NCBI GenBank assembly: GCA_044432725.1
Contig: JAWXUL010000005.1
Location: 75,392 to 139,391 of the forward strand
Reading direction: 5' to 3'
DNA: 64,000 bases
Source of the DNA: JAWXUK01 sp044432725
GTDB lineage: Bacteria; Bacillota; Clostridia; Oscillospirales; Oscillospiraceae
The notes under the pieces are model-generated. The model was not told where the DNA came from. It did no database searches and was given only the letters and a program-made list of their open reading frames with translations. The position numbers and the translations under genes were made by a program. Of this stretch, positions 55,809 to 63,483 are shown one piece after another. Each line of letters opens with the position of its first letter. Position 1 is the stretch's first letter.

Positions 55809-56249
55809 ATGGCACAAGATTTGTTTCAAGAAATTTATCGTGAAATTTCAGGGTATTTCCCACAAACGTATGAAAAAATCGTGTTTTTTACATGTCACAG
55901 TGAATCTCATTGTCGTATGGAGTTTTTTGTGATTTTTAGTGAAACGCAGTGGGTTAAATGTTATAATTTACAAGGTGTTGAAGATGAAGATTTAATGGAT
56001 AGTTTTGACAAAATAAATCTTTTAATTGATTCAGTAAAAGAAAGTGAACCAGTCATGAACAGTTGGGACATGTTAACCATTACTTTCCAAGAAACAGGTG
56101 AATTCTCTAGTGAATATGAATATATTGACGAAAACTTTGATGAGTATAGTCATGAAGTAATCTGGAGATATAAGTATTTAAAAGAAATCCCCCTTAAAGA
56201 AAATGCTATTGCGCACAAAATTGTCACAGAGTATATCAAAAAAAGCTAA
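55809..56249 (+). CDS. YezG/DUF600-type immunity protein
   Basis: 146 residues. TGEFSSEYEYIDENFDEYSH followed by WRYKYLKEIP is the signature of the YezG/DUF600 family, whose Bacillus members neutralise the YeeF nuclease toxin. It starts 1 base after the toxin stop. A direct inhibitory complex with the nuclease domain is expected. Longer in-frame starts would overlap the toxin gene and lack a ribosome site. Confidence 0.88.
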   Translation: MAQDLFQEIYREISGYFPQTYEKIVFFTCHSESHCRMEFFVIFSETQWVKCYNLQGVEDEDLMDSFDKINLLIDSVKESEPVMNSWDMLTITFQETGEFSSEYEYIDENFDEYSHEVIWRYKYLKEIPLKENAIAHKIVTEYIKKS

Positions 56250-56305
56250 AATAAAACATCACCTCTTTTTTTAACGGAGATGATATTTTTACAAATTCAT
56301 CAGCC

Positions 56306-56339
56306 CCCCAATATCTGTCCATCATCCCTGTTATAATAA
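56306..56339 (+). promoter_or_regulatory. Island promoter motif, copy 3 (metallopeptidase)
   Basis: CCCCAAT then ATCTGTCC (56313-56320), 11 bp, TATAAT (56332-56337). The copy differs from copy 1 at only a few positions over more than 30 bp. Confidence 0.7.
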
Positions 56340-56375
56340 GACTGTAGATAAAACTCTATAGTCTTATTTTTTTGT
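56335..56375 (+). terminator. Attenuator-like hairpin right after promoter copy 3
   Basis: AATAAGACTGTAGA pairs with TCTATAGTCTTATT around a 6-base loop and is followed by T7. It begins within the -10 region, so it is either a terminator of the upstream operon placed over the promoter, an attenuator, or an operator. Confidence 0.55.
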
Positions 56376-56441
56376 TAGAATAAAGAAAATAAGACTCCCT
56401 CTTCGCTGAATTATTAAAACAGAAAGAAAAGGAGTGACACT

Positions 56442-57140
56442 ATGGCAAATACTACTTGGCTTGATGATATTGAATTTAGTGTGTATCAATCATTAAATCG
56501 TTTTATGGATGTTGTTTTGGAATCAATGGGCGAGCAGTTGGAATGCGAAACTCAAAAACGGATTTGTTCCGTCTTTCAAACAAATTTTAGAAGTGTGGAT
56601 AGGTGGTGCAACGGATATTACAAATTTAACAAGTGTTTTGAAAAAGAACTGGAAATTCACCGTCAAAAACACTTGGTGGAGCATCCAAAAGGATACAGTA
56701 TCACCCTAGATAATAGGTTAATCCGTAAAATTGAGGGTTTTCCCTATGGAGAAAAGAAAAACAGCAGAAGTGGAACTTTAGCGCAAATACAGTATGAAAT
56801 CAAATCTGACGGCATGGTGGACTCTGGAACACTAAGACATTGCAAAAAACTGCTTCTTCATTACAATGATAGCGTGATTAAATTTGTAATTGCCCACGAA
56901 TTCGGGCATATCGTCTCTGCTACTGGTGAAACTGCAGGTGAGTCTATAAAACACGGCAAAGTATACTTCAGCAACGAAGCGAAAGCGGATGCCATTGCGG
57001 TGTTATTGACGGCTATTGCTGCACAGGAATATATCGAAATTCTGCCAAAAATACGAGGAAAAACCTATAAAAATCTGGATACATTAGCAGATATGACTTT
57101 GATGGCATTGAGACTTTTAGGGGTGACTTTTCTTGAATAG
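56442..57140 (+). CDS. HExxH metallopeptidase (ImmA/IrrE-like)
   Basis: A 232-residue soluble protein with AHEFGH (H152, E153, H156) and a third zinc-ligand candidate in NEAKADAIAV, the pattern of M78/ImmA-IrrE-type peptidases. Members cleave repressors in mobile elements. The N-terminal ~130 residues match nothing I know and no HTH partner is adjacent; its sharing of a promoter motif with the WYL gene ties it to the same regulon. AAAGGAG precedes the ATG. Confidence 0.8.
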   Translation: MANTTWLDDIEFSVYQSLNRFMDVVLESMGEQLECETQKRICSVFQTNFRSVDRWCNGYYKFNKCFEKELEIHRQKHLVEHPKGYSITLDNRLIRKIEGFPYGEKKNSRSGTLAQIQYEIKSDGMVDSGTLRHCKKLLLHYNDSVIKFVIAHEFGHIVSATGETAGESIKHGKVYFSNEAKADAIAVLLTAIAAQEYIEILPKIRGKTYKNLDTLADMTLMALRLLGVTFLE

Positions 57141-57187
57141 ACGAAATATGACGAGATATGTTAGATTACTAGTCTGTTTTATTGATT

Positions 57188-57222
57188 AAGCTGTCATTTC
57201 AATTAGAAATGACAGCTTTTTA
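57188..57222 (+). terminator. Terminator after the metallopeptidase
   Basis: A 13-bp perfect stem (AAGCTGTCATTTC / GAAATGACAGCTT) followed by TTTTATT. It separates the island from the CRISPR-Cas locus. Confidence 0.9.
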
Positions 57223-57282
57223 TTAAAAAAGAAGAATTTCAACTTACAGAGAGAAAAAAATATGTTACTTTCGCATATTACC

Positions 57283-57311
57283 TTGATTTAAATCCAAATT
57301 TGCTATATACT
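57283..57311 (+). promoter_or_regulatory. Putative cas operon promoter
   Basis: TTGATT, 17 bp, TATACT on the plus strand. A transcript starting near 57318 would cross the whole tracrRNA gene antisense before reaching cas9 at 57472. I see no closer plus-strand promoter. Confidence 0.65.
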
Positions 57312-57434
57312 AAAAAGGAAAAAAATAACCTACCAAGGTAGATTATTTAACACACAGCGTGCTGTCACCAAAGTGACGATTTGAGTAAACTCTTATTTGA
57401 ACTCATGGTGTCATCTTGTAGGGTAACACAAGAC
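57312..57434 (-). ncRNA. tracrRNA
   Basis: Predicted ~123-nt RNA. Its anti-repeat (57381-57422) is complementary to the CRISPR repeat over ATGGTGTCATCTT, then one mismatch, then TAGGGTAA, plus a lower stem UCAAAU / GUUUGA across a 2-by-4-base bulge, the layout of type II-A repeat:anti-repeat duplexes. It is followed by a nexus-like GAGU-UU-ACUC hairpin, GUCAC-UUUG-GUGAC, a CAC / GUG hairpin, and the terminator AAUAAUCUACC / GGUAGGUUAUU with T7 (57324-57347 in plus coordinates). Its own promoter lies at 57441-57469. Confidence 0.9.
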
Positions 57435-57440
57435 ATTTAA

Positions 57441-57469
57441 AGTATAACAGAAAGAGAAGGGTTTGTCAA
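57441..57469 (-). promoter_or_regulatory. tracrRNA promoter
   Basis: Minus-strand TTGACA, 17 bp, TATACT. It ends 2 bases before the cas9 ATG and covers its ribosome site, so polymerase here could compete with cas9 transcription. Confidence 0.85.
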
Positions 57470-57471
57470 GT

Positions 57472-60400
57472 ATGAAAAAAGAATTCGATGAATATTATTT
57501 AGGCCTAGATATTGGGACTGAATCCGTAGGATGGGCGGCAACCACTGAAAATTACGAACTATTATCTCTGAATCGAAAAGACTTATGGGGGGCGCATCTC
57601 TTTGAAGAAGCGCAGTCTGCGGTTGAAAGACGCACTCAACGCAGCGCAAGGCGTCGTCGTGCTCGTGAAGTGGCACGACTTGTACTACTTCGCTCGTTTT
57701 TTTTCGAAGAAATCGAGAAACTAGATTCCTCTTTTTATATCAGACTGAAGGACAGTTCTTTTTGCGAAGAGGACAAAGAAGGAAAATACGCTCTTTTCCA
57801 AGATGACACCTATACAGATGTAGAATATCATAAAGAATTTCCTACCATTTATCATCTACGGCAGGAATTATTAACCAGTAAGTCCTCTAAAGACCCTCGT
57901 TTGGTCTATTTAGCAATTCACCATATCTTAAAACACCGTGGACATTTTATTTTCGAAGGACAAGATTTTTCAGAAGTCACAGACTTTACGAACTCTTTTA
58001 CTCACTTAGTTGATTTATGGGAAGAATTTGGTATACAGTTTGATTGCGCTGACGAAAAATCAATAGAAGCTCTGCTCAAAAAAGAGAACGCTACGAAAAC
58101 AGACAAAAAGAATGGACTCTTCCCGCTCTTATTTGGAAATATTAAAATAAAAGGGCATAAACAAGAAGAATCTATCACAAATTTACTGTCTGGTGGAAAT
58201 TGTAACTTGGCCGACCTATTCGACGATCCATCCTTAGCAGAATCAGACTATTCTAAAATCTCTTTTTCTGATGGCATTGATGACAAACTTGATGGGCTCA
58301 CAGATTTATTGGAAGAAAAAACTCCCTTGCTACTTTCCATCAAAGCTGTCTATGATTGGTCTGTTTTGGTGAAGATTCTCGGGGATTCTTCCTATTTATC
58401 TACGGCTAAAGTGAAATCTTATGAGGAACATGGTAAAGATTTAGCCACGTTAAAAGCAATGTTAAACAAGTACGCTGACGTTTCGCTGAAAAAGAAAATA
58501 CTGAAAGATGAAAAGGTAGAAAACAATTATGTTTCTTTTCTGGGTAGAGGTAAAAAAATCTGCACACAAGGCGATTTTAATAAGTTTCTATTAAAACATT
58601 GCAAAGAATTCCCACTTGAAACTGAGGAGGAAACAACATTTCTGAAAAAATTGGAGGAAAGAAGTGCAATTCCACGACAAGTAACCAAAGATAATGGGGT
58701 GATTCCCTACCAAATTCATCTGCTAGAACTGAAAAAAATCTTAGAAAATGCAGAAAACTATTTGCCGTTCTTACAAGAAAAAGACGAATCAGGTTTGTCA
58801 ATTTCAGAAAAAATTATCTCCATTTTTACCTTCCGTATTCCTTATTTTGTAGGTCCTTTGAATAAAAATGGTAGTGAAAATGCCTGGATTGTGAAAAAAG
58901 AATCTGCACCTGTGGGCGAGAAAATCACACCATGGAACTTCAATCAAATTGTGGATTTAGAGCAAAGTGCAGACGCATTTATCACAAGAATGACCAATCA
59001 ATGTACTTATTTAGTGGGAGAACAATGCTCTGTCCTGCCCAAAGAGTCGATTTTATACAGTAAATATAATATTTTAAATCAGCTGAACAATTTGCGTGTG
59101 GAGGGAGAACTTCTCTCTGTGGAGGTGAAGCAGAAACTATTCCACCATTTTTATATGGAGCGAAGCAGTACAAAAAAACTAAGTTTTAAGCAGCTTACGA
59201 CTTACTTCAAAAATGCAGGTATTTACCCTGATTGTCAGGAAAAGTCCTTCAGTGGAGTAGATGGTGAAATTCTTGGTTCTTTCCAAGCATATCACAAATT
59301 CAAAACAATTTTTTCTGGAGATTTGCCTTCTATGGAGATTTTAGAAGCAATTATTCGTGATATTGTGATTTTAGGGGAAAGTAAACACTTATTAGAAAAC
59401 AGGTTGACTATTCAATATGGGTTTTCTCCAGAGGTGGTTTCTAAAATAAAACGGCTTTCTTTTACAGGCTGGGGGAATTTTTCTCGGCAGTTTTTGACAG
59501 AAATTTACCACACTGATCCAAGCACAGGGGAATGTTTCACCATTTTAGAGGCACTTTATGAGACAGATTCTAATTTGATGCAGTTGCTTTCCTCTAATTA
59601 CAATTTCAAAGAGCAAATTGATTTGTGGAACGAAGAACATGGTACTCATATCCAGAAATTAAGTGCAGAAATTTTGAAAGATTTGTACGTTTCTCCTGCC
59701 ATTCGTCGCAGTATTTGGCGTACATTGATGATAACTCAAGAAGTCGTTAAGATAACTGGACACCCACCCACTAAAATCTTCGTGGAAACAGCAAGAGACT
59801 TTAGTGGCGACAAAAAAGGAAAACGCACAGTTAGTCGTAAAAATCAGTTGTTGGAGTGGTATAAAGAAGCAAAAATGGTAAATGACGACTTGTATTACTC
59901 CTTAATGGCCGAGGAAGAAAGCGCTTTGCAAGATAGACGATTATATTTGTACTATGCTCAGCTTGGACGTTGCATGTACAGTAATACACCGATTAACCTT
60001 AGAGAATTAGAATCTGGCTATGATTTGGATCATATTTACCCTCAATCTAAAGTAAAAGATGACAGTTTACAAAATAACATGGTATTGGTGAAGCGAACAA
60101 CAAATGCCATCAAAGATAACACTTATCCCATTCCAGAGGAGTGTTTAGGAAAAGGAAGTTCTGATTTTTGGAGACAGTTAAAAGAAAAGAAGTTCATCAC
60201 CACAGAAAAATACAACCGCTTGACACGTCGTTCTGATTTTTCTTTGGACGAGCTGAGTGGATTCATCAATCGTCAACTGGTAGAAACACGGCAATCTTCT
60301 AAGGCTGTGGCTAGTATTCTGCAAAAACTCTACCCAGATACTACCGTTGTCTATGTAAAAGCAGCCAATGTAACTACCTTTCGAAAGAAAATAAAGTTCT

Positions 60401-61539
60401 TGAAATCACGAAAAGTCAATATGTTCCACCATGCTCACGATGCTTATTTAAATATTGTGGTGGGGAATGTGTATCACGAAAAATTCACCAGTAATCCTCT
60501 TCACTATCTGAAAAAGAATCCAAAATACACTGTAAATCCAGAAAGAATCTTTGACTATACCTTAGAACGTGGTGGAAAAGTGATTTGGAATACCAACGAT
60601 GGTACTTCGATTGCCAAAGTTAAGAAGCAACTACAGAAAAATTCTGTGCTATATACTCGCTATGCCTTCACATCGCAAGGTGGATTTTATGACCAAAATC
60701 CAGTGATAAAAAATCACGGACAACTGCCAATCAAAACATCTGACCCACGTTTTTCCTTATTGACAGAAGAGGGTGGCTTTAAATATGGGGGGTATAATAG
60801 CGTAAAAGGTGCTTACTTTTGCTTTGTGGAGCATACTGTGAAAAAGAAAAAAGTACGCAGTATTGAGTATGTATCCATTTTGGAAAACAGTTGTATCTCC
60901 AGCAAGGAGGATTTATTGCAATACTGCAAGACTTTCTTGAAACTAGAAGAGCCCCGCATTTTAATCTCGAAAATAAAAATCAATAGCTTATTTAAAGTAG
61001 ATGGATTTTTGATGCATTTATCGGGGCGTTCCAGTGGTGGTAAACAGCTTTCCTTCAAGGGTGCAATACCCCTTATTGTTCATCCAAAGGACTATGAGTA
61101 TATTCGTCAAGTGGAAAAATATCACGAAAAAAATATGGAGCGTAGTCGTGCCAATCAAGGGCCTTCCCCTCTGTCGTCACTTTCATTACTAAAAGCAGAG
61201 GAGAATTTGCGTATTTATGATATCATCAGCTACAAATTGAAAAGCACCCTTTACAGTAGAATGCTTTCAGCGCAAATACCAAAATTTGAACAGGGACGTG
61301 AGAAATTTGATGAACTAACGTTACCTGAACAATGTCAGTTTATTTACCAAGCTGTAGCACTATTTGGTACGGCATCTAGTGGAAAGGATTTGACACTAAT
61401 AGGTGGTGGAAAAAATGATGGAAAAATACTGATATCTAAAAATATTTCTGAAAAGAGTAAGGTTTCCCTCATCAACCAATCCGTCACAGGGATTTTTAGT
61501 CAAGAAATTGACCTTAATGACCCTAATCTTAGCTTATGA
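57472..61539 (+). CDS. cas9: CRISPR-associated endonuclease Cas9, type II-A
   Basis: A 1355-residue RNA-guided double-strand nuclease. RuvC-I has GLDIGTES with D13; an arginine-rich bridge helix spans about 52-70 (ERRTQRSARRRRAREV); the RuvC-II glutamate is E772 (IFVETARD); the HNH histidine is H854 (YDLDHIYPQS); RuvC-III is HHAHDAY with D990. All catalytic residues are intact, so it should be active. The recognition lobe fills about 75-750 and a PAM-interacting region lies C-terminal. The ATG at 57472 follows AGAAGGG; the TTG nine bases earlier is less likely. Its stop overlaps the cas1 start (ATGA). Confidence 0.97.
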   Translation: MKKEFDEYYLGLDIGTESVGWAATTENYELLSLNRKDLWGAHLFEEAQSAVERRTQRSARRRRAREVARLVLLRSFFFEEIEKLDSSFYIRLKDSSFCEEDKEGKYALFQDDTYTDVEYHKEFPTIYHLRQELLTSKSSKDPRLVYLAIHHILKHRGHFIFEGQDFSEVTDFTNSFTHLVDLWEEFGIQFDCADEKSIEALLKKENATKTDKKNGLFPLLFGNIKIKGHKQEESITNLLSGGNCNLADLFDDPSLAESDYSKISFSDGIDDKLDGLTDLLEEKTPLLLSIKAVYDWSVLVKILGDSSYLSTAKVKSYEEHGKDLATLKAMLNKYADVSLKKKILKDEKVENNYVSFLGRGKKICTQGDFNKFLLKHCKEFPLETEEETTFLKKLEERSAIPRQVTKDNGVIPYQIHLLELKKILENAENYLPFLQEKDESGLSISEKIISIFTFRIPYFVGPLNKNGSENAWIVKKESAPVGEKITPWNFNQIVDLEQSADAFITRMTNQCTYLVGEQCSVLPKESILYSKYNILNQLNNLRVEGELLSVEVKQKLFHHFYMERSSTKKLSFKQLTTYFKNAGIYPDCQEKSFSGVDGEILGSFQAYHKFKTIFSGDLPSMEILEAIIRDIVILGESKHLLENRLTIQYGFSPEVVSKIKRLSFTGWGNFSRQFLTEIYHTDPSTGECFTILEALYETDSNLMQLLSSNYNFKEQIDLWNEEHGTHIQKLSAEILKDLYVSPAIRRSIWRTLMITQEVVKITGHPPTKIFVETARDFSGDKKGKRTVSRKNQLLEWYKEAKMVNDDLYYSLMAEEESALQDRRLYLYYAQLGRCMYSNTPINLRELESGYDLDHIYPQSKVKDDSLQNNMVLVKRTTNAIKDNTYPIPEECLGKGSSDFWRQLKEKKFITTEKYNRLTRRSDFSLDELSGFINRQLVETRQSSKAVASILQKLYPDTTVVYVKAANVTTFRKKIKFLKSRKVNMFHHAHDAYLNIVVGNVYHEKFTSNPLHYLKKNPKYTVNPERIFDYTLERGGKVIWNTNDGTSIAKVKKQLQKNSVLYTRYAFTSQGGFYDQNPVIKNHGQLPIKTSDPRFSLLTEEGGFKYGGYNSVKGAYFCFVEHTVKKKKVRSIEYVSILENSCISSKEDLLQYCKTFLKLEEPRILISKIKINSLFKVDGFLMHLSGRSSGGKQLSFKGAIPLIVHPKDYEYIRQVEKYHEKNMERSRANQGPSPLSSLSLLKAEENLRIYDIISYKLKSTLYSRMLSAQIPKFEQGREKFDELTLPEQCQFIYQAVALFGTASSGKDLTLIGGGKNDGKILISKNISEKSKVSLINQSVTGIFSQEIDLNDPNLSL

Positions 61540-62408
61540 GTTGGAGAATCGTCAAAATTGAGCAACGTGCTAAGTTAGATTTCTCCATGAATATGATGGT
61601 GGTGCGGGGCTTAGAAACCACACGCATTCATTTATCGGAAATATCTGTGCTTCTCATTGAAAATACCTCTGTTTCTCTCACAGCAGCATTGATGGTGGAA
61701 CTGGTGAAGCGAAAAATAAAGGTAATTTTCTGCGATGAAGAGCATAACCCCTCTTTTGAAACCACGCCTTACTATGGCAGTCACGATACTTCCCTTCGTC
61801 TTAAGCAGCAAATTGCTTGGGACGAGGGGCAGAAAGGGCTGATTTGGACGGAAATTGTGGGATCCAAAATCCAAAAGCAGAAAGAACTGTTAGAACATTT
61901 TAGTTTAGAGCAAAGTCATATACTGGAAGTCTACGAGAAAGAAGTAGAATTTCGTGACAGTACAAATCGTGAGGCACACGCAGCAAAAGTCTACTTTAAC
62001 GCATTGTTTGGACTAGATTTTGCACGATCTAAACCCTGTGTTACCAATGCTGCCTTAAATTATGGCTACAGTATGTTACTCTCTGGTTTTAATCGTGAGA
62101 TTGTCAGCAGCGGTTATGTGACTCAACTAGGATTATTTCATGATAATCGCTTTAACACTTATAATTTAGCCTGTGATTTCATGGAGTCCTTTCGTCCTTT
62201 GGTGGATTATATTGTAAAAACAGAAAACTTTCAGGTATTTGAACGAGAGGAGAAAAATAAAATGATCAATGTGCTTAATATGGAGGTTATGATGGATGGA
62301 AAACGGCATTATGTGAATAATGCCATTGGGCGATACAGCAAAAGCATTTTTGATAGCTTGGAAGAAAAAGACCTTTCCTTGATGAAGTGTTATGCCTATG
62401 AGTTTTAG
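61536..62408 (+). CDS. cas1: CRISPR-associated integrase Cas1, type II
   Basis: 290 residues, the expected length for type II Cas1. It starts MSWRIVKIEQRAKLDFSMNM, close to the usual type II-A beginning, and carries the metal-binding residues in NREAHAAKVYF (E), and in GLFHDNRFNTYNLACDFMES (H and D/E). With Cas2 it integrates new spacers at the leader end. It overlaps cas9 by 4 bases and cas2 by 11. Confidence 0.96.
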   Translation: MSWRIVKIEQRAKLDFSMNMMVVRGLETTRIHLSEISVLLIENTSVSLTAALMVELVKRKIKVIFCDEEHNPSFETTPYYGSHDTSLRLKQQIAWDEGQKGLIWTEIVGSKIQKQKELLEHFSLEQSHILEVYEKEVEFRDSTNREAHAAKVYFNALFGLDFARSKPCVTNAALNYGYSMLLSGFNREIVSSGYVTQLGLFHDNRFNTYNLACDFMESFRPLVDYIVKTENFQVFEREEKNKMINVLNMEVMMDGKRHYVNNAIGRYSKSIFDSLEEKDLSLMKCYAYEF

Positions 62409-62718
62409 ATTTATGCGTGTGATTGTTATGTTTGATTTGCCCTCTACCTCCTCAGGTGAACAGCGAGAATATCGGAAATTTCGGAGACATTTGATGAAAA
62501 CAGGCTTTATGATGGTGCAAGAATCTGTTTATTCTAAGCTTGCCCTCAATCCTTCGGCTGCTCACGCAGTGGAAGGAAATTTGAAGAAAAACAAGCCCCC
62601 TGATGGTCTTGTGATGGTGTTGACTGTGACAGAAAAACAATATAATAGTATGGAAATTATCGTGGGAGAAAAGCAACGAGAACTCCTTGATACTACAGAT
62701 CGGTTTGTGTGCTTATGA
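62398..62718 (+). CDS. cas2: CRISPR-associated protein Cas2
   Basis: 106 residues from the ATG at 62398 (MSFRFMRVIVMFDLPSTSS), the usual type II-A N-terminus with the first-strand aspartate D14; an ATG two codons earlier (62392) is less typical. VLTVTEKQYNSM lies near the C-terminus. It forms the structural core of the Cas1-Cas2 integrase. Confidence 0.95.
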   Translation: MSFRFMRVIVMFDLPSTSSGEQREYRKFRRHLMKTGFMMVQESVYSKLALNPSAAHAVEGNLKKNKPPDGLVMVLTVTEKQYNSMEIIVGEKQRELLDTTDRFVCL

Positions 62719-63386
62719 TACGACTTGCATGGTCGCTATTAGGCGAGCCTGTTGACCTATCCACTGCCTATGCCAGAGTATTTGTTCTAGAAGGTCCCAC
62801 TGGCTTGCGACGTTTTCATGAGGCTTTGGAAAAGGAGCAACAAAAAGAAGAGAGTGGACTTTTTTTATCAAAAGATTATGATGCCCTACCCTTTGTGAAA
62901 TCTGTTATGGTGGTAGAACAGGTCATGTCTGTGAATCCCAACCAGAAGAAAGTATTAAGCAAACTATACGAAAACTTAGAGAAAACAGCGATGGATGAGG
63001 ATTTTTATTTGTTAACAGGAGAAATACAAGCTTCTTTGTTGCAGTATGTAGACAAATTACTGAGTAGTTCTCCTTTGGCTCTCACTGTGGGAGAATTAGA
63101 ACTCTCTTCCTTGCTGAAAAGCATGGATGTGCAGATAGATGTGAAAAACATTTCTCTGTTAGAGCGAATTTGTTATTTTATGGATGTGGTCTGCGATGTA
63201 CTAAAACAGGAGATTTTCCTCTTTTTTCATTTAAAAAGCTATTTGGAAGAGGAGGAACTAGCTCATTTATATCAACATTGTCGTTATCGTAACTATATCT
63301 TATTGCTAGTGGAAAGTCAGTCAAAGCCTAAGTTAGCCCATGAAGAAATTACGATAATTGACAAAGATTTATGCAGAATTACTTGA
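62715..63386 (+). CDS. csn2: CRISPR-associated protein Csn2, type II-A
   Basis: 223 residues from the ATG that overlaps the cas2 stop (ATGA). Csn2 is the subtype II-A marker, a DNA-end-binding ring needed for spacer acquisition. The middle NISLLERICYFMDVVCDVLK followed by IFLFFHLKSYLEEEE, and YRNYILLLVES near the end, match the family. Its stop codon lies within the array promoter. Confidence 0.9.
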   Translation: MIRLAWSLLGEPVDLSTAYARVFVLEGPTGLRRFHEALEKEQQKEESGLFLSKDYDALPFVKSVMVVEQVMSVNPNQKKVLSKLYENLEKTAMDEDFYLLTGEIQASLLQYVDKLLSSSPLALTVGELELSSLLKSMDVQIDVKNISLLERICYFMDVVCDVLKQEIFLFFHLKSYLEEEELAHLYQHCRYRNYILLLVESQSKPKLAHEEITIIDKDLCRIT

Positions 63387-63411
63387 TTTTTCGCTCTGTT
63401 TATGGTATACT
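63383..63411 (+). promoter_or_regulatory. CRISPR array promoter
   Basis: TTGATT, 17 bp, TATACT. Transcription would begin near 63418, about 66 bases before the first repeat. Confidence 0.8.
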
Positions 63412-63483
63412 AAAGAAGATGATATTAGTTCCCTATTTGATGACAGCGTTGTGGTGGCGTTTCCATTTCCTTCCAGATTTGAG
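63387..63483 (+). promoter_or_regulatory. CRISPR leader
   Basis: 97 bases between csn2 and repeat 1. It ends in GATTTGAG, matching the ATTTGAG leader-anchoring sequence known to direct Cas1-Cas2 integration in type II-A systems. Confidence 0.85.

Noticed and set aside
49998..56249. Type VII secretion locus
   Set aside because: The toxin and immunity genes resemble YeeF/YezG, but there is no LXG or WXG domain and the ATPase is HerA/DUF87-type, not EssC.
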